Shown here in pieces: positions 62,268 to 64,000 of a stretch of DNA of 64,000 nucleotides. The translations under genes were made by a program, and so were the position numbers. Position 1 is the first letter of the stretch, and each line of letters opens with the position of its first letter. Origin of the DNA: JAXLXE01 sp046328115 (GTDB lineage: Bacteria > Chloroflexota > UBA6077 > JACCZL01); the NCBI GenBank assembly GCA_046328115.1, contig JAXLXE010000001.1, positions 1,240,001 through 1,304,000 of the forward strand, given 5' to 3'. The notes under the pieces were generated by a model, which saw only the letters and a list, made by a program, of their open reading frames with translations, did no database searches and was not told where the DNA came from.

Positions 62268-62498
62268 CGTCGCCCTCGCGCACGCGGGGGCCCATAGCCA
62301 GCCGCCCATCGCTCCAATCAACCCCAGCCCCCGGCCACCCTCGTGCAAACGGGGGCCCATATCCAGCGCACCGCCGCACCGAGCTCGGCAAGCCCTCCCC
62401 CGCATTCTGAGCCCGCGAAGAATCTTCCGGCGAGCAGCCCAGTCCTGAGCGCGATAGCCCCAGCCCCGCCCCGTCATGCTCGCGGAAGCGGGCATCCA
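62268..62498 (+). repeat. Three dispersed REP-like palindromic repeats
   Basis: Copies at 62268-62294 (CGTCGCCCTCGCGCACGCGG then GGGCCCA), 62336-62359 (CACCCTCGTGCAAACGGGGG then CCCA) and 62472-62498 (CGTCATGCTCGCGGAAGCGG then GCATCCA). Each is related to the cluster at 60978-61047. The surrounding 62258-62615 stretch has no supported gene. Confidence 0.6.
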
Positions 62499-62615
62499 GC
62501 CGGCCCAACAGCGCAGCCGCCCGGGGACCATCGACCTCCCACCAGCGAGCAACGGCCGCGCGCCGTGCGCCGTGCGATCATCACCGTACCCAGCCCCGCT
62601 CTGGAGCCCCCACCG

Positions 62616-63215
62616 ATGGAGCTAACCGAACGCGAACGCAACGCGCTTACCGCGATCCGCACCCGTCTAGACCAGCTCGCCGAGTATGTAACCTCCGCCC
62701 AGCGCCCCGACGAAAAGTCCTCGCTCCTGGAATGGTATGCGTATCTGGCGGATCTCAAGACGATCCAGGGCAACACCAGCAACGACACCAGCCTCGTTGC
62801 CACCCTGATGGCCCGCGACTACCTCTCCCGCGTCCTGCCGATGCAGCCATTCGACGCCGCAGCGAAGCCCCAGGGCGCCCCGGGCCTGGACATCGACGAG
62901 CGAACCGTAGACGGAAAGCGCGTGATCGCCGAGATCAAGACCACCCGGCCGTACCTGGGCAAAGAGCTCGGAGTCCAGCAGAAAGCCACGTTCAAACACG
63001 ACTTCGACAAGTTGAACGCCGCGGTCAAGGGCCACCCGATCGGCCCGTTCACTGGTGCTGCGAGCCACGTGTTCGGGATCGGCGCGCTCACCGGTGGACA
63101 ACGGGCGCACAGGGTGCAACCGCGGACGGCCCATCGGGAAGCTCCAAGACGAGCGATTTCCGCCGCAGATGCCCACAAGCGTGGCCCCGTGACTGTCACA
63201 ACGGCGTCACCGTGA
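62616..63215 (+). CDS. Possible PD-(D/E)XK-fold protein
   Basis: 199 residues from ATG 62616 (the frame is open further upstream but that part lacks family features). The helical N-terminus is followed by QGAPGLDIDE ... RVIAEIKTTRPYLGKEL, where Asp, Glu and Lys form the order of a PD-(D/E)XK nuclease motif (D...ExK), and then FKHDFDKLNAAV. Past about residue 140 the sequence becomes low-complexity and unlike a fold, which may mean a divergent tail or another frameshift. Possible roles are restriction, defence or repair; no modification gene adjoins. Confidence 0.45.
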   Translation: MELTERERNALTAIRTRLDQLAEYVTSAQRPDEKSSLLEWYAYLADLKTIQGNTSNDTSLVATLMARDYLSRVLPMQPFDAAAKPQGAPGLDIDERTVDGKRVIAEIKTTRPYLGKELGVQQKATFKHDFDKLNAAVKGHPIGPFTGAASHVFGIGALTGGQRAHRVQPRTAHREAPRRAISAADAHKRGPVTVTTASP

Positions 63216-63497
63216 CATCTCAGTCTGTTCACACTTCTGTCAACTCGCGCACTAGCTGCTGAATGGTGTGTCCAAACAGCTGTCGGCCAGTGACGTCGAA
63301 CGAGTGACCTCAACCCCGGGAGGCAGCGACGCGACACAGGGCGACGACATCCGGCGGCTGACGAAGCCGCAAACGGGCCTGGTGCCCCCGGCCGAGTCCA
63401 ACGTGCCACCCAGCCCTACCGCGTCAGTGCCACTTGAGACTCGAAACCCCCACCGGAAACGTTGTAACATTCTGACCCGCCGATACGGAGGACAACA

Positions 63498-63803
63498 ATG
63501 CAAGACTGGTCGCTCGTCGCGGCGTTTGGAGCCATCGGATCATTGGCGCATGTGTTCATCTGGTTTCGACCAGACGCCGCCCGCCGCAACCAACGTAACA
63601 CCCACCTCCTTGCCAACCTCTTTTCCGGTATCGTCACACACCTCCTGCTTGGGGCGTCAGCTAGCATTCTGATTTGGTATCTGTACTCCGACCCTGCTCC
63701 CATGTCCAGCAAACGCGACACGGCCGACTGGCTCGCCTCGCTCATCGTCGGACTTGGTGCGGCCGGTACATTCAGCGGCTGGATTCAGTTACGGGGCAAC
63801 TAG
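63498..63803 (+). CDS. Small membrane protein
   Basis: 101 residues from ATG 63498, with CGGAGG 6 bases upstream. Three hydrophobic segments are likely (about 4-24, 38-62 and 80-98), with the sequence WFRPDAARRNQRN between the first two. No family recognised. A TTGAGA (63434-63439) and TAACAT (63465-63470) are too far apart to be a classical promoter pair. Confidence 0.55.
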   Translation: MQDWSLVAAFGAIGSLAHVFIWFRPDAARRNQRNTHLLANLFSGIVTHLLLGASASILIWYLYSDPAPMSSKRDTADWLASLIVGLGAAGTFSGWIQLRGN

Positions 63804-64000
63804 ACCCGGTGTGACCCCTTCTGCAGTTGCCGAAGGCCCCGTATGGCGCCACATGAACGCAACCCACCACCGGTAGCCATGTGAGGTCAGCGCGAGTTCC
63901 GCCGATTGCGCTTTCTGCCATCTTCAACACAAACACCGGCATGACGGACTACAGTCGACAAGAACAACTTCACGTTCAGGCCCGAATGATTCGCATGGAT
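63804..64000. other. Terminal stretch without gene
   Basis: 197 bases after the last gene. No open frame with a ribosome site is seen, and no repeat copy from the neighbouring families was found. Confidence 0.4.

Overview
The window is a GC-rich bacterial chromosome segment (about two-thirds GC by eye). It has many GTG and TTG starts, short 4-base overlaps between co-directional genes, and long open antisense frames caused by composition. The best guess at origin is a Chloroflexota-like organism. The reasons are the Thr/Pro (TPT-type) surface-protein linker at 7.6-8.0 kb, the intergenic hairpin repeats at 60-62.5 kb, and the mix of housekeeping and degradation genes. This is inference, because no rRNA or tRNA gene was found to test it.

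Layout. 0-7 kb: a response-regulator tail, an EthD-like protein, a minus-strand fatty-acid cluster (fabF-accB-fabH), then a SelA-like PLP enzyme, an SDR and a phospholipase D-like protein on the plus strand. 7-12.8 kb: one very large surface protein gene (TPT linker, cadherin/Ig-like repeats, beta-helix) broken by several small indels. 12.9-27 kb: a long minus-strand run. Read in its own direction it has two NTF2-like proteins, an ankyrin protein, a muconolactone-isomerase-like protein, an EthD protein, a DJ-1 protein, a benzoylformate-decarboxylase-like ThDP enzyme and a second DJ-1 protein, followed by glgX, an AGE-STAS fusion, a CPA2 antiporter, a DUF4239 protein and mntH. The first eight genes look like an uncharacterised degradation cassette.

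27.5-40 kb: a C39-like peptidase, an acyl-CoA dehydrogenase, a 1705-residue FecR/Calx-beta/beta-helix surface protein, a ParB-ASCH fusion, an ECF-like sigma factor, tgt, and a coupled plus-strand run of DUF2905, queA, an RdgB-like NTPase and a GIY-YIG protein. 40-59 kb is mostly housekeeping: mutY-mazG-fmdB on the minus strand, then tldD-tldE-rnc-smc, two von Willebrand A proteins, a tiny leaderless gene, argJ-argB-argD, and DUF192/Trm112-like genes.

59.8-64 kb is accessory and repeat-rich. It holds a 14-bp iteron-like array, six copies of a REP-like palindrome, several hairpins with shared loops but different stems, a tandem duplication, a frameshifted small gene, a possible PD-(D/E)XK protein and small secreted or membrane proteins. 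The 14-bp repeat occurs again at 27.3 kb.

Four indels in the giant repeat gene, one in a small gene at 62.1 kb and an early TAG in the SelA-like gene could be residual assembly errors or real decay. Each is described separately. No CRISPR array, tRNA, rRNA or insertion sequence was recognised.
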